NCBI RefSeq assembly: GCF_019492185.1
Contig: NZ_JAICCF010000007.1
Location: 124,001 to 188,000 of the forward strand
Direction: 5' to 3'
Length of the DNA stretch: 64,000 nt
DNA from: Chitinophaga rhizophila
GTDB taxonomy: Bacteria > Bacteroidota > Bacteroidia > Chitinophagales > Chitinophagaceae
In this document: positions 34,765 through 42,256 of the stretch, in pieces
How positions within the stretch are numbered: position 1 is the first letter of the stretch
How the letters are laid out: each line of letters opens with the position of its first letter
Notes under the pieces: generated by a model
Databases searched by the model: none
What the model saw: the letters and a program-made list of their open reading frames with translations, nothing else
Told to the model about the DNA's origin: nothing
Translations under genes and position numbers: made by a program

Positions 34765-36963
34765 TCACAATTTCAAAAGTCCGAATTTATACAGCGAATT
34801 TACCGGCTTGTTATCCCAGAACAGCTCAAAATCCTCAAGGCCTGCCGCGTCATAACTATCCATTACTTCCTTCAGTGTATAAGTCTTCTGGTTGCGGATA
34901 GACAACTTTTCCAGCATATCCGCCAGCCACATGCCTTCCTCCTTATTCACGCTGATACTCGCTCTCTCCTTCCGGTTCTGGAACGTCAGGGACGTTACTT
35001 CCCAGGAATTTCCCTTCTTCGTTTTAGTTATAGTCTGTACTTCCGGCGTTTTACCCAGCCATACGATCTTACTGGTAGGCTTTGGCGTAGCATACTGGTC
35101 TTCCAGCAATGCCTTCTCTATATAATCAGGCGCTATCCTGGTCTTGGGTGTCTTGAAATCAAACCATTTCTGTAACGGATCGTCCAGACAGATGCCATGC
35201 ATGTAATTCAGCAAAGATTTCTTCAATCCATAGGCAAATAACTCATGTTCCGCCCCCGTTTCGTCTACATGTACAATATCGTTATTGGCGAAAGCGCCCA
35301 TGGCCTCGGTCTCTTTCCGCACATGATACTTTGCCGGGTCCTGCCCTACAGGGCTATGTGCCGTCATGGTAAACTGGTGCCAGAAGGCGGATTGCAGGAT
35401 CCCTGTTTTAAACATCTGGCGCACCATTTCCAGGGAATCAATTGTCTCCTGCGCCGTCTGGGTCGGGAATCCATACATCAGGTAAGCATGTACCATGATG
35501 CCGGCATCGGTAAAGTTCCTGTTCACCTGCGCCACCTGCGCCACCGTAATACCCTTTTGTATCAGCTCCAGTAACCGGTCAGACGCTACTTCCAGTCCGC
35601 CGGAAACGGCAATGCAACCAGAAGCTTTCAGCAGCAGGCAAAGGTCTCTTGTAAAGCTCTTTTCAAAACGTACATTGGTCCACCAGCTGACGTTCAGTTT
35701 CCTTTTAAGGATTTCCAGGGCGAGTGCGCGCATCAGTGCGGGCGGTGCGGCTTCATCCACGAAGTGAAAACCGTTCTGACCTGTCTGGGCAATGATCTCT
35801 TCCATCCTGTCACATAACAGCTGTGCGGCGATGGGCTCGTACAACCGGATGTAATCCAGCGAAATATCACAGAAGGTACATTTTCCCCAATAACAGCCAT
35901 GCGCCATCGTCAGCTTATTCCACCGGCCGTCGCTCCACATGCGGTGCATCGGGTTGACCACTTCTATGGCGGATATATAGCTGTCCAGCAGGAAGTCGCT
36001 GTAGTCGGGCGTACCCACCTGGGATTGTTTATAGTCAGTACAGCTTTTGTCATTCACATAGGTCACCTGCTCATCTACCATGGTGAAGGTGCGCTTCAGC
36101 TCATTCAGTTCCTTACGTCCTTCGATGTGAGCGACCAGGTTTTCCAATGGCGCTTCGCCGTCGTCGAGGGCGATGAAGTCATAAAACTCAAATACCCTGG
36201 TATCTGTGAGGGAGCGTAATTCAGTATTGGCGAATCCGCCGCCCATGGCAATCTTCACGCCCGGATAGTGGGCCTTGATCCATTGTCCGCAGCGAAGCGA
36301 AGTATACAGATTACCTGGAAAAGGTACTGATATCGCCACCAGTTTCGGCTGCACCGCCTCCATATGCCTGGATAACAGGTCAATAAGGATCCGGTCTATA
36401 AAGGTATATTCCCGTTGAAGGGCGGCATATAGTTCGTCGAAGCTGTTAGCAGAACGGGCCAGTTTCTCGGCATAACGGCTGAACCCGAAATGCTCATCCA
36501 CACATTCCATGATCAGGTCTGACAGATCTTCCAGGTACATGGTAGCCAGGTGTTTGGCCTTATCCTGGTTGCCCATGGAGCCAAAAGCCCAGTCAAGATC
36601 TTCCAGCTGCGCAAAACGGCTGGCTTCCGGAAGAAAATCACGTTTGCAGATACGGTGAGCAAGCGTAGGATTCTTTCCCTGCAGGAAAAGGATGACATCG
36701 TCAATTGTTTCAATATAATCGTCCTGCAAAGCGATGATACGGGCAATATTCTCTGAATGTGCAGCGGCCTGGCTGTTGACCAGGTTAAATAGTTCCTGCA
36801 GGCCCTGTTTGCTGAACAGCGCCAGGGTTACCTCTATGCCGAGGTCTGACTGGAAAGAGGTAATACCTTTGGTATTTAAAAAGCCTTTCAGGTAAGCTGT
36901 TGCCGGATAGGGCGTATTCAGCTGAGTGAAAGGCGGTGTAATCAGGAAAACAGAAGCACCCAA
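34765..36963 (-). CDS. B12-binding-type radical SAM protein
   Basis: Protein of 732 residues. The N-terminus (FLITPPFTQLNTPYPATAYLKGFL) and the block near residues 215-300 (PKLVAISVPFPGNLYTSLRC, VKIAMGGGFANTEL) resemble the cobalamin-binding part of B12-type radical SAM enzymes. The cluster motif is HGCYWGKCTFCD near residue 360, spaced CX4CX2C. Downstream are GGLEVASDRLLELIQKGIT and AYLMYGFPTQT, typical of the radical SAM barrel. The substrate is unknown. The start is TTG at 36963, since an in-frame stop lies three codons upstream and no ATG is near; the TTG sits in a hairpin. It is encoded 54 bases after Crp/Fnr and directly before the receptor, so a three-gene unit is likely. Confidence 0.88.
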   Translation of the reverse strand: MGASVFLITPPFTQLNTPYPATAYLKGFLNTKGITSFQSDLGIEVTLALFSKQGLQELFNLVNSQAAAHSENIARIIALQDDYIETIDDVILFLQGKNPTLAHRICKRDFLPEASRFAQLEDLDWAFGSMGNQDKAKHLATMYLEDLSDLIMECVDEHFGFSRYAEKLARSANSFDELYAALQREYTFIDRILIDLLSRHMEAVQPKLVAISVPFPGNLYTSLRCGQWIKAHYPGVKIAMGGGFANTELRSLTDTRVFEFYDFIALDDGEAPLENLVAHIEGRKELNELKRTFTMVDEQVTYVNDKSCTDYKQSQVGTPDYSDFLLDSYISAIEVVNPMHRMWSDGRWNKLTMAHGCYWGKCTFCDISLDYIRLYEPIAAQLLCDRMEEIIAQTGQNGFHFVDEAAPPALMRALALEILKRKLNVSWWTNVRFEKSFTRDLCLLLKASGCIAVSGGLEVASDRLLELIQKGITVAQVAQVNRNFTDAGIMVHAYLMYGFPTQTAQETIDSLEMVRQMFKTGILQSAFWHQFTMTAHSPVGQDPAKYHVRKETEAMGAFANNDIVHVDETGAEHELFAYGLKKSLLNYMHGICLDDPLQKWFDFKTPKTRIAPDYIEKALLEDQYATPKPTSKIVWLGKTPEVQTITKTKKGNSWEVTSLTFQNRKERASISVNKEEGMWLADMLEKLSIRNQKTYTLKEVMDSYDAAGLEDFELFWDNKPVNSLYKFGLLKL

Positions 36964-36982
36964 ATCAATCTAATTTGGGTGC
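36956..36982 (-). promoter_or_regulatory. 10-bp hairpin enclosing the TTG start codon
   Basis: GCACCCAAAT at 36956-36965 and ATTTGGGTGC at 36973-36982 are perfect complements around a seven-base loop. The inferred TTG start of the radical SAM gene (36961-36963) lies inside the stem. The structure could limit translation initiation; an accidental palindrome is possible. Confidence 0.5.
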
Positions 36983-37017
36983 AAAATTATCAATAAATAA
37001 CCGAAGGAGGCAAATTA

Positions 37018-37614
37018 TCAAGGGTAACCGGCTCGGGAGTTGCTGCCAGACAGCTGTTTCCTGATCCTGCTGAGCGAAGATTGCGTAATGCCCAGGTAGG
37101 ATGCCAGGTAAGATAATGGGATCCGATTTACCATACCAGGGTACTTTTCCATGAACATCGTATACCGTGTCGTGGCGTCTTCTGATACCATTGGAGAAAT
37201 CCTGTTCACTTTACTTAACAGCGCCCGCTCCCGGATCTTTCCCAGTATACGGTCCCAGTCTACGATCGTTGCTGACAACATCTGCAACACATCATATGTA
37301 AAAATGATCATCTCACAATCTGTTACGGCTTGTACGTACTCAGTAGATGCGGTCTTCGCCTCAAAGTTGAAGATGTCAACAATCATATTGCGCTCTTCCA
37401 TGAAGTACTTGGTTATCTCTTCCCCTTTGTTGTTGAAATAACATACGCGCATAATCCCTGAGCGCATAAATCCTATTTCCCTGGGTACCCTGCCCGCCTG
37501 GGAGAAATAATCCTCTTTTTTAATCGTCTTCTCAAAGACATGATCCCTGATCAGCTCCATCTGTTGCTGATTCAGTTGTCCGAATTGCAGTAAGAAGTTA
37601 AACAGCTCCTCCAT
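37018..37614 (-). CDS. Crp/Fnr-family transcription regulator
   Basis: Regulator of 198 residues with an N-terminal cyclic-nucleotide-binding-like beta-roll (about 20-125; FMRSGIMRVCYFNNKGEEITKYF) and a C-terminal helix-turn-helix (about 150-190; IPLSYLASYLGITQSSLSRIRK). It lacks the phosphate-binding RxA signature of cAMP receptors and has no Fnr cysteine cluster, so the ligand is unknown. Related Bacteroidota proteins act as local regulators. It reads away from the gene at 37726 across a 111-base gap holding a perfect palindrome, and is followed after 54 bases by the radical SAM gene. Confidence 0.9.
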   Translation of the reverse strand: MEELFNFLLQFGQLNQQQMELIRDHVFEKTIKKEDYFSQAGRVPREIGFMRSGIMRVCYFNNKGEEITKYFMEERNMIVDIFNFEAKTASTEYVQAVTDCEMIIFTYDVLQMLSATIVDWDRILGKIRERALLSKVNRISPMVSEDATTRYTMFMEKYPGMVNRIPLSYLASYLGITQSSLSRIRKQLSGSNSRAGYP

Positions 37615-37643
37615 GTGATGATTTTACCGGTATTGATTGACCA

Positions 37644-37651
37644 CAAAGATA
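37644..37651 (-). promoter_or_regulatory. -7 box of the Crp/Fnr gene promoter
   Basis: Read on the minus strand this is TATCTTTG, a perfect match to the Bacteroidota -7 consensus TAnnTTTG, 29 bases before the ATG. No good TTTG -33 box lies at the normal distance; instead the palindrome at 37673-37690 covers that region, centred about 44 bases before the estimated start site, as for an activator-dependent promoter. Confidence 0.6.
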
Positions 37652-37672
37652 CATCATCCACTTCCTGCTGAC

Positions 37673-37690
37673 ATTTGCCATTTGGCAAAT
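37673..37690. promoter_or_regulatory. Perfect 18-bp palindrome, likely Crp/Fnr operator
   Basis: ATTTGCCATTTGGCAAAT: 8-bp arms around TT, fitting the TTTG-N8-CAAA pattern of Crp/Fnr-type sites. It lies between the divergent Crp/Fnr gene and the secreted SH3-like gene, upstream of a -7-like TATCTTTA at 37701-37708 on the plus strand. It probably serves autoregulation and control of both directions. Confidence 0.65.
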
Positions 37691-37725
37691 AACATTTGAA
37701 TATCTTTACAGCCGAAATGTAACCT

Positions 37726-38565
37726 ATGAAACACCATTTACTATCCTTGCTGCTACTTGCAGCAACCCCGGTCATGGCGCAATTGCGCGGGAATGTAGAG
37801 TATAACTTATGGGCGCCCCAGAAAGGCGACACCCTGATGATCTTCGCCGAGAAAGCCTATATCAGGCAAACACCATCTGCCAAAGGTACGATCCTGGATT
37901 CACTGACTACAGGCAACACCGTTATAGCAGCAAAACTGAATGAAACTGAGCTGACTATGAAAGGTATTTCCGCACCCTGGTGGCAGGTGAAGTACAAAGC
38001 AGGCGGCAAACAGAAAGAAGGCTATGTATGGCTCGGACTGATGTCATTAGGCAAGTATACCAAAGATACCGTCCAGTTCATCTACGGCATTGATAAAGTA
38101 ATACCAGGCGCTTTCAAAGAAGCAGAGCCCCGGTATGTGGTACAACTTAAAGCGTTGAATACCAAACATAACGTGATTGACAAAAAAGAACTGGCCGTTG
38201 ACGGCGGACAATACGCTATCTCCTCAGAAGCAAAACTGCTGGGCCATCTCGGACTTGACAAAGTGAATACGATCGTCCGCCTGTATTTCAGTGGTGAAGC
38301 CTGTGGTATTCCCAACAACTACTATTACTTTGCCTGGACAGGTAACAAGCTGGTTCCGCTTCCTGAAAAAACAACCATGTTCGACGCAGGCGCTGTCAGT
38401 CATGATGAAGTGCTGCTGTTTCCAAAAGAACCCGGCGGACAAGCAGGCAAGATCATCCGCGTCACAACGGATGAAGAATTTGGTGAAGATGGAGAAACAG
38501 TGGTGAACAAGAAAACTAAACGCGAAATATATAACTGGGATGGTGAAAAGGTGGTCAAACAGTAG
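37726..38565 (+). CDS. Secreted protein with SH3-like domain
   Basis: Exported protein of 279 residues with a signal peptide ending at about VMAQ (residue 19). Residues about 35-110 look like a bacterial SH3 domain: AYIRQTPSAKGTILDSLTTG, then a tryptophan pair (WWQVKY) and GYVWLGLM. The remainder (about 115-279) is beta-rich with no recognised family. Such domains often bind peptidoglycan or surface polymers. It is divergent from Crp/Fnr and is followed 28 bases later by the NTF2-like gene, so the two probably form an operon under the shared palindrome. Confidence 0.75.
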   Translation: MKHHLLSLLLLAATPVMAQLRGNVEYNLWAPQKGDTLMIFAEKAYIRQTPSAKGTILDSLTTGNTVIAAKLNETELTMKGISAPWWQVKYKAGGKQKEGYVWLGLMSLGKYTKDTVQFIYGIDKVIPGAFKEAEPRYVVQLKALNTKHNVIDKKELAVDGGQYAISSEAKLLGHLGLDKVNTIVRLYFSGEACGIPNNYYYFAWTGNKLVPLPEKTTMFDAGAVSHDEVLLFPKEPGGQAGKIIRVTTDEEFGEDGETVVNKKTKREIYNWDGEKVVKQ

Positions 38566-38593
38566 CTTATAATCAGTAAATTCAGGTAAAAAA

Positions 38594-39046
38594 ATGAGAA
38601 TACTCTCCTGCCTGTTCCTCCTGATAATAACTGCATTCACCGCATCTGCACAAACCACTGAAGACAGCGTGAAAAAAGCTGTTAATCACCTTTTCAGCGC
38701 AATGCAGCAATCAGATAGTACTGCACTGATGCAGAGCTTTGCTCCTGGCGCTGTACTGCAAACCGTTACAAAAGATAAACAGGGTGTTGTGGCTGTCAGA
38801 ACAGAAGCGATCAGCGACTTTGCCGGTCATATCAGCAAATTGCCGAAGCAGGCCGTAGATGAAAAGATCACGTTTGATGTTGTAAAAATAAACGGAGATC
38901 TTGCTATCGCCTGGACGCCCTACAAATTGTATTTTAAAGAGCAGTTTGTACACTGTGGAGTGAACTCGTTTCAACTCGTGCGACTGTCTGAAGGATGGAA
39001 AATCCAGTATCTCATAGATACCCGCACCACGACAGGTTGCGAGTAA
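38594..39046 (+). CDS. Secreted NTF2-like (SnoaL/DUF4440 type) protein
   Basis: Exported protein of 150 residues with a signal peptide to about residue 20 (TASAQ). The mature part has the cone-shaped NTF2 fold pattern: an opening helix (SVKKAVNHLFSAMQQSDSTALMQSFAPGA is its core region), then strands with the typical alternation (FDVVKINGDLAIAWTPYKLY, NSFQLVRLSEGWKIQYLIDT). Members of this fold bind small molecules or act as enzymes, but no active-site set can be assigned. It is followed by a strong terminator, which closes the two-gene unit started at 37726. Confidence 0.8.
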   Translation: MRILSCLFLLIITAFTASAQTTEDSVKKAVNHLFSAMQQSDSTALMQSFAPGAVLQTVTKDKQGVVAVRTEAISDFAGHISKLPKQAVDEKITFDVVKINGDLAIAWTPYKLYFKEQFVHCGVNSFQLVRLSEGWKIQYLIDTRTTTGCE

Positions 39047-39051
39047 ATAAA

Positions 39052-39104
39052 CAGCCCGGCGCTGCTGCTCATAAAGCAGCAGAAACGTCGGGCTCTTTTC
39101 TTTT
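39052..39104 (+). terminator. Strong intrinsic terminator
   Basis: A stem of AGCCCGGCG plus CTGCTGCT pairs with AGCAGCAG and CGTCGGGCT, with a small internal loop, a CATAA loop and a following CTTTTCTTTT tract. It lies five bases after the NTF2-like stop codon. Confidence 0.9.
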
Positions 39105-39147
39105 ATGGCGTTCCATGCCATGTATTACTCAGTATACTGCTATTACC

Positions 39148-39684
39148 TTACCGCTCCCTCAGCATCGCCATCACCTTCCAGAGATGTTCGCACTGATCCA
39201 ACCCTTTTACCGGCGACAAATCCAACATGGACACCCTGATATGATTCAATGCTGCCAGATCCGGCAGCGTACCTGCCGGTAATACCGCCAGACAAGCAAG
39301 GGCAGTTTTTAGTATCGCCGCTTTGACCCTGAGACTATGAGGCGAATACCTGGCCGGATGAAGATGTATATACCTGCCAGGTTCCACACCCGGCAAAAGT
39401 ATCCAGCACGAGGTATCCGAAAGTGTAAATTGTGCATAGCCGCCCTGTAACGCTAGCCAGGCTAGATAATCTGCCTCTCCGGCGACGCCGGCAGCCCGTA
39501 GGAACGCAATTGTTTCTTCACCAATAGCAGGCACATCCAGTTGGCCATAGTAAATATCCATCTGGGAGTTGCCCAGTATTTTCAGCCTGTCTGGCAGCGC
39601 TGCCGGCGTCAGCCCGGCCAGTTGCCGGAGAATAAAGCCCCGGTGATGTTTCAGGGCGTTAAAAAGGATATTGTCAGCATTCAT
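39148..39684 (-). CDS. Unrecognised 178-residue cytosolic protein
   Basis: I do not recognise this protein. It has no signal peptide or membrane helix, and is predicted mostly helical with a central beta part (YAQFTLSDTSCWILLPG). The sequence is rich in Leu and Ala and contains RYIHLHPARYSPHSLRVKAAILKTA (shown here only as the stretch near residues 105-130). Codon use looks like that of its neighbours. It stands alone on the minus strand, convergent with the preceding operon. Confidence 0.65.
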   Translation of the reverse strand: MNADNILFNALKHHRGFILRQLAGLTPAALPDRLKILGNSQMDIYYGQLDVPAIGEETIAFLRAAGVAGEADYLAWLALQGGYAQFTLSDTSCWILLPGVEPGRYIHLHPARYSPHSLRVKAAILKTALACLAVLPAGTLPDLAALNHIRVSMLDLSPVKGLDQCEHLWKVMAMLRER

Positions 39685-40604
39685 CTGCAGGCCTGCCAGG
39701 ATTTATTGGAAATAAAGAAAACGCCACCATACAGGCGACGCAACTCCGAATATACAAATAAATACATATCTGTTAGACATTGCTTCTTTGGAAGGTATCC
39801 GAAATTGCACGGCGCTGCCGCTTATTTATGAGCAAAGGCCCGTCGTATGTCAGCCAACCAGATTATCAGCCTTTATATTCCCCTGGACGCTACATGGGTT
39901 AAATAAGGGCCAATGTTTCATATCAACTCATCACTAAGAGGTCACTAAGAGGTCACCTCAATATCCCGGGGATATTGAAGTGACCTCTTAGTGACCTCTT
40001 AGTGACCCGAAAGCATAAAAGACAGACCCTGTTCCGACCGATGCCGGTCAGTTAAATAGGATGACTGTAATAGTGTTAGGAGTGCTCTTTGTGAATGACG
40101 CAATGGTGGTTTGACGGATAGCGGGTATGCCGGGAAGATAAGTAGCTGACCGGAAACGGATGGGACGGCTCGAAAAAGCGCATATTTGCGGCCTCCCAGA
40201 AATATAAGTCCTTCATAATTAGGCCATAACGGGGACAAAGTCAGATTCTGAAGCAATGACTGTTTCAAAATAGTATTCCTTGCCCCCAGCCTATGGTCAT
40301 GAACATGTTATCTGAACCTGCAGACTACCGGGGTAGCTGTTACAACGGTGTTGCCGTTCATTTATATTGGTGGGGGAATGGCTGGATGTGCGTCGTGAAG
40401 TGTAACACTGATATGTGGCCAGTGTTCAATGTTGTGATATTGTCTATAGAAAAGTAGATAATATTCCTGATATAAGAAAATTTATTTCCAGTAATCACCA
40501 GGTACGGCCGCCACAGATCAATGCGTCAGGGATACTTCTGCAATAACTATTCAGACAGTTCCCGGAGGCATTGATCTGCAAACCGTTGGCCGGCAAATAG
40601 CGGT
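39685..40604. other. 920-base gene-poor region
   Basis: No gene I can support. It holds the 75-base palindrome listed separately and an 11-bp inverted repeat (CAGATCAATGC at 40514-40524, complement at 40568-40578) just beyond the stop of the beta-barrel gene, which may end that transcript. An 89-codon open frame at 39999-40268 on the minus strand has no family resemblance and begins in the palindrome. Confidence 0.6.
39931..40005. repeat. 75-base near-perfect palindrome with internal 11-bp repeats
   Basis: Arms of 37 bases (39931-39967 and 39969-40005) are complementary with one mismatch around a single central G. Each arm carries two tandem copies of TCACTAAGAGG or its complement, followed by an AATATCCC-type core. 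It would form a very stable hairpin in either strand. No T tract follows, so a simple terminator is unlikely; a mobile palindromic element or protein-binding site is possible. Confidence 0.9.
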
Positions 40605-41213
40605 TTAGAAATTAAATATACCGGTGAGACCGCCAATATGTGGCTTGTGGGCACTCATTCCCTTCATGTAGAAGGTATTGATTTCAATGTTGTGCCGCTT
40701 TTTCGCACCTACGGCAATACGTATACCGATATTACCTGCAGGTCCGGTAGTGGTTTCGGTATGAGATTCACTTTCATAATAGCGACCCTCAAAGAAGTAA
40801 GATTCGTATACCGTCGTACCCACGTGTACCCCATAGCCTGCGCCCACAAAGAATCCTACCCTGCTTTTATTACCTGCTGAAGAACCTGCGCCGAAGTTAA
40901 AATTCACCATCAGGGGCGCGTTCAACATAAAACCAAGCGACGTTTCTTCATAATAGTCCTCGTAGCCGTCGAACACGTAGTAAGCAGACCCATTTACACC
41001 GACATTCAGTGGAATACCGACAGAGACAGATGTATTTGCTGTTTCTGCAAAGCTGAAACGGGGAGAGTAAGTTAGTACAGTACTGGCTTTCGTAGTAGTC
41101 CTATCCGACCCGTCGATAAAAACGCCGGTTCCTACTCCGTGAATAAAGCGCTGCGCGTGTGTGACTGTGATGCCAGTCAGGCAGAAAGCGGCTAACAAAA
41201 AGAATTTTTTCAT
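40605..41213 (-). CDS. Small outer-membrane beta-barrel protein
   Basis: Secreted protein of 202 residues with a signal peptide to about residue 20 (TVTHAQ) and alternating amphipathic strands rich in Gly and Tyr (VGFFVGAGYGVHVGTTVYES, NIGIRIAVGAKKRHNIEIN), ending in NF, as expected for an eight- to ten-strand barrel. The start used is the ATG at 41213; an upstream in-frame start at 41306 would add a non-signal-like extension that runs through the promoter boxes. No function can be given. Confidence 0.8.
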   Translation of the reverse strand: MKKFFLLAAFCLTGITVTHAQRFIHGVGTGVFIDGSDRTTTKASTVLTYSPRFSFAETANTSVSVGIPLNVGVNGSAYYVFDGYEDYYEETSLGFMLNAPLMVNFNFGAGSSAGNKSRVGFFVGAGYGVHVGTTVYESYFFEGRYYESESHTETTTGPAGNIGIRIAVGAKKRHNIEINTFYMKGMSAHKPHIGGLTGIFNF

Positions 41214-41249
41214 AGTAAGGGATTGAATATTAGGTTTTAAATCCATGAT

Positions 41250-41281
41250 CAAAGATAATACGGGTATTCTATAACCGGAAA
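41250..41281 (-). promoter_or_regulatory. Bacteroidota-type promoter of the beta-barrel gene
   Basis: On the minus strand TATCTTTG (41250-41257) matches the -7 consensus TAnnTTTG exactly, with TTTC (41278-41281) 20 bases upstream as a one-mismatch -33 box. It lies 36 bases before the chosen ATG at 41213, which supports that start. Confidence 0.65.
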
Positions 41282-41365
41282 TAAGTCTATGAAAATAAAT
41301 ACACAAGGTAGCTTTTTGATTATCATCAAAAGTTAGGCACCTTTGCCACCGAAATATCCTATGAA

Positions 41366-42046
41366 ATGAATTATCAGATTATCCTGGATGAACAGATGTT
41401 ACGCTCATTCATCAATTGGTTACCCGACCTGCAGGAAGGTGAAGCTTATTATGTATCGCTGCTGGCAAGAAGTAAATATACCGACGCCATTAAGTCAGAC
41501 AAGCAGCAGTTAAAACGCTTCACCAGTAGAAAAGAAGACCTGTATACCAAGATACTTCAGCTGGAATGCCCCTATGGCGCATATACCCATAAAGGGGCAC
41601 CGGTACCGCAGGAAGCCCTTGCTATCTACATCACACCTAATCCGAGAAGTCTTTACAATGCCATGTTCGGTGGACTCACCACCCTGGCTAAGTGTATCCA
41701 GCAACAGCAACGGCATGTGAACCCGCACCAGGAAGTAATGAGTGAAATTCAGCGTAGTAAAAGCAGGAGTTGTTTTGTAGACTTTGACTTCGATCATAAG
41801 TCAGCAGGATTTGCAGCGACCCTGAAAGAACAGATCTATGCATGTACCGGCCCTTCTGCCAGGGTGCAGTTAATTGAGACCCGCGGCGGGTTTCACGTAT
41901 TGATCGATCCTGTTAGTATTGACGAGGCTTTCCGTAAAAGCTGGTTTCAGCGCACTGCGCAGTTGCCATATGTCGATCAGACAGGCGATCTGTTGATACC
42001 AATACCAGGATGTACGCAGGGTGGGTTCATACCGGTGATGCTTTAA
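41366..42046 (+). CDS. Possible primase-fold (AEP-like) protein, unconfirmed
   Basis: Cytosolic protein of 226 residues. I do not recognise the family with certainty. Two motifs suggest an archaeo-eukaryotic primase fold: FVDFDFDHK near residue 140, resembling the metal-binding hDhD strand, and ETRGGFHVLID near residue 175, resembling the GxxH strand of primase-polymerases. A further hD is present downstream. The protein is shorter than typical PrimPols and has no helicase or zinc-finger partner. It is preceded by the divergent beta-barrel gene and stands alone. A non-catalytic relative is the main alternative. Confidence 0.6.
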   Translation: MNYQIILDEQMLRSFINWLPDLQEGEAYYVSLLARSKYTDAIKSDKQQLKRFTSRKEDLYTKILQLECPYGAYTHKGAPVPQEALAIYITPNPRSLYNAMFGGLTTLAKCIQQQQRHVNPHQEVMSEIQRSKSRSCFVDFDFDHKSAGFAATLKEQIYACTGPSARVQLIETRGGFHVLIDPVSIDEAFRKSWFQRTAQLPYVDQTGDLLIPIPGCTQGGFIPVML

Positions 42047-42256
42047 CGGATAATGTTTAACCAACATAGCGGCATCCCTTGGCATCATACCAGTCATAGG
42101 GAAAGCATGGTTATTGCATACCGTGTGTAAGTTTATAATAGCGCTATACGCCCTGACTTGAATAAGTAGCCGCCTGTAACTAATTCTTCCTTTCTATTTC
42201 CTGATTATACTGATATATTTGCCAACAGTTGTTAACTTAAAACCCATGTGAACAAA

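Noticed and set aside
39999..40268. 89-codon minus-strand frame
   Set aside because: It overlaps the large palindrome, resembles no family and lacks promoter signals.
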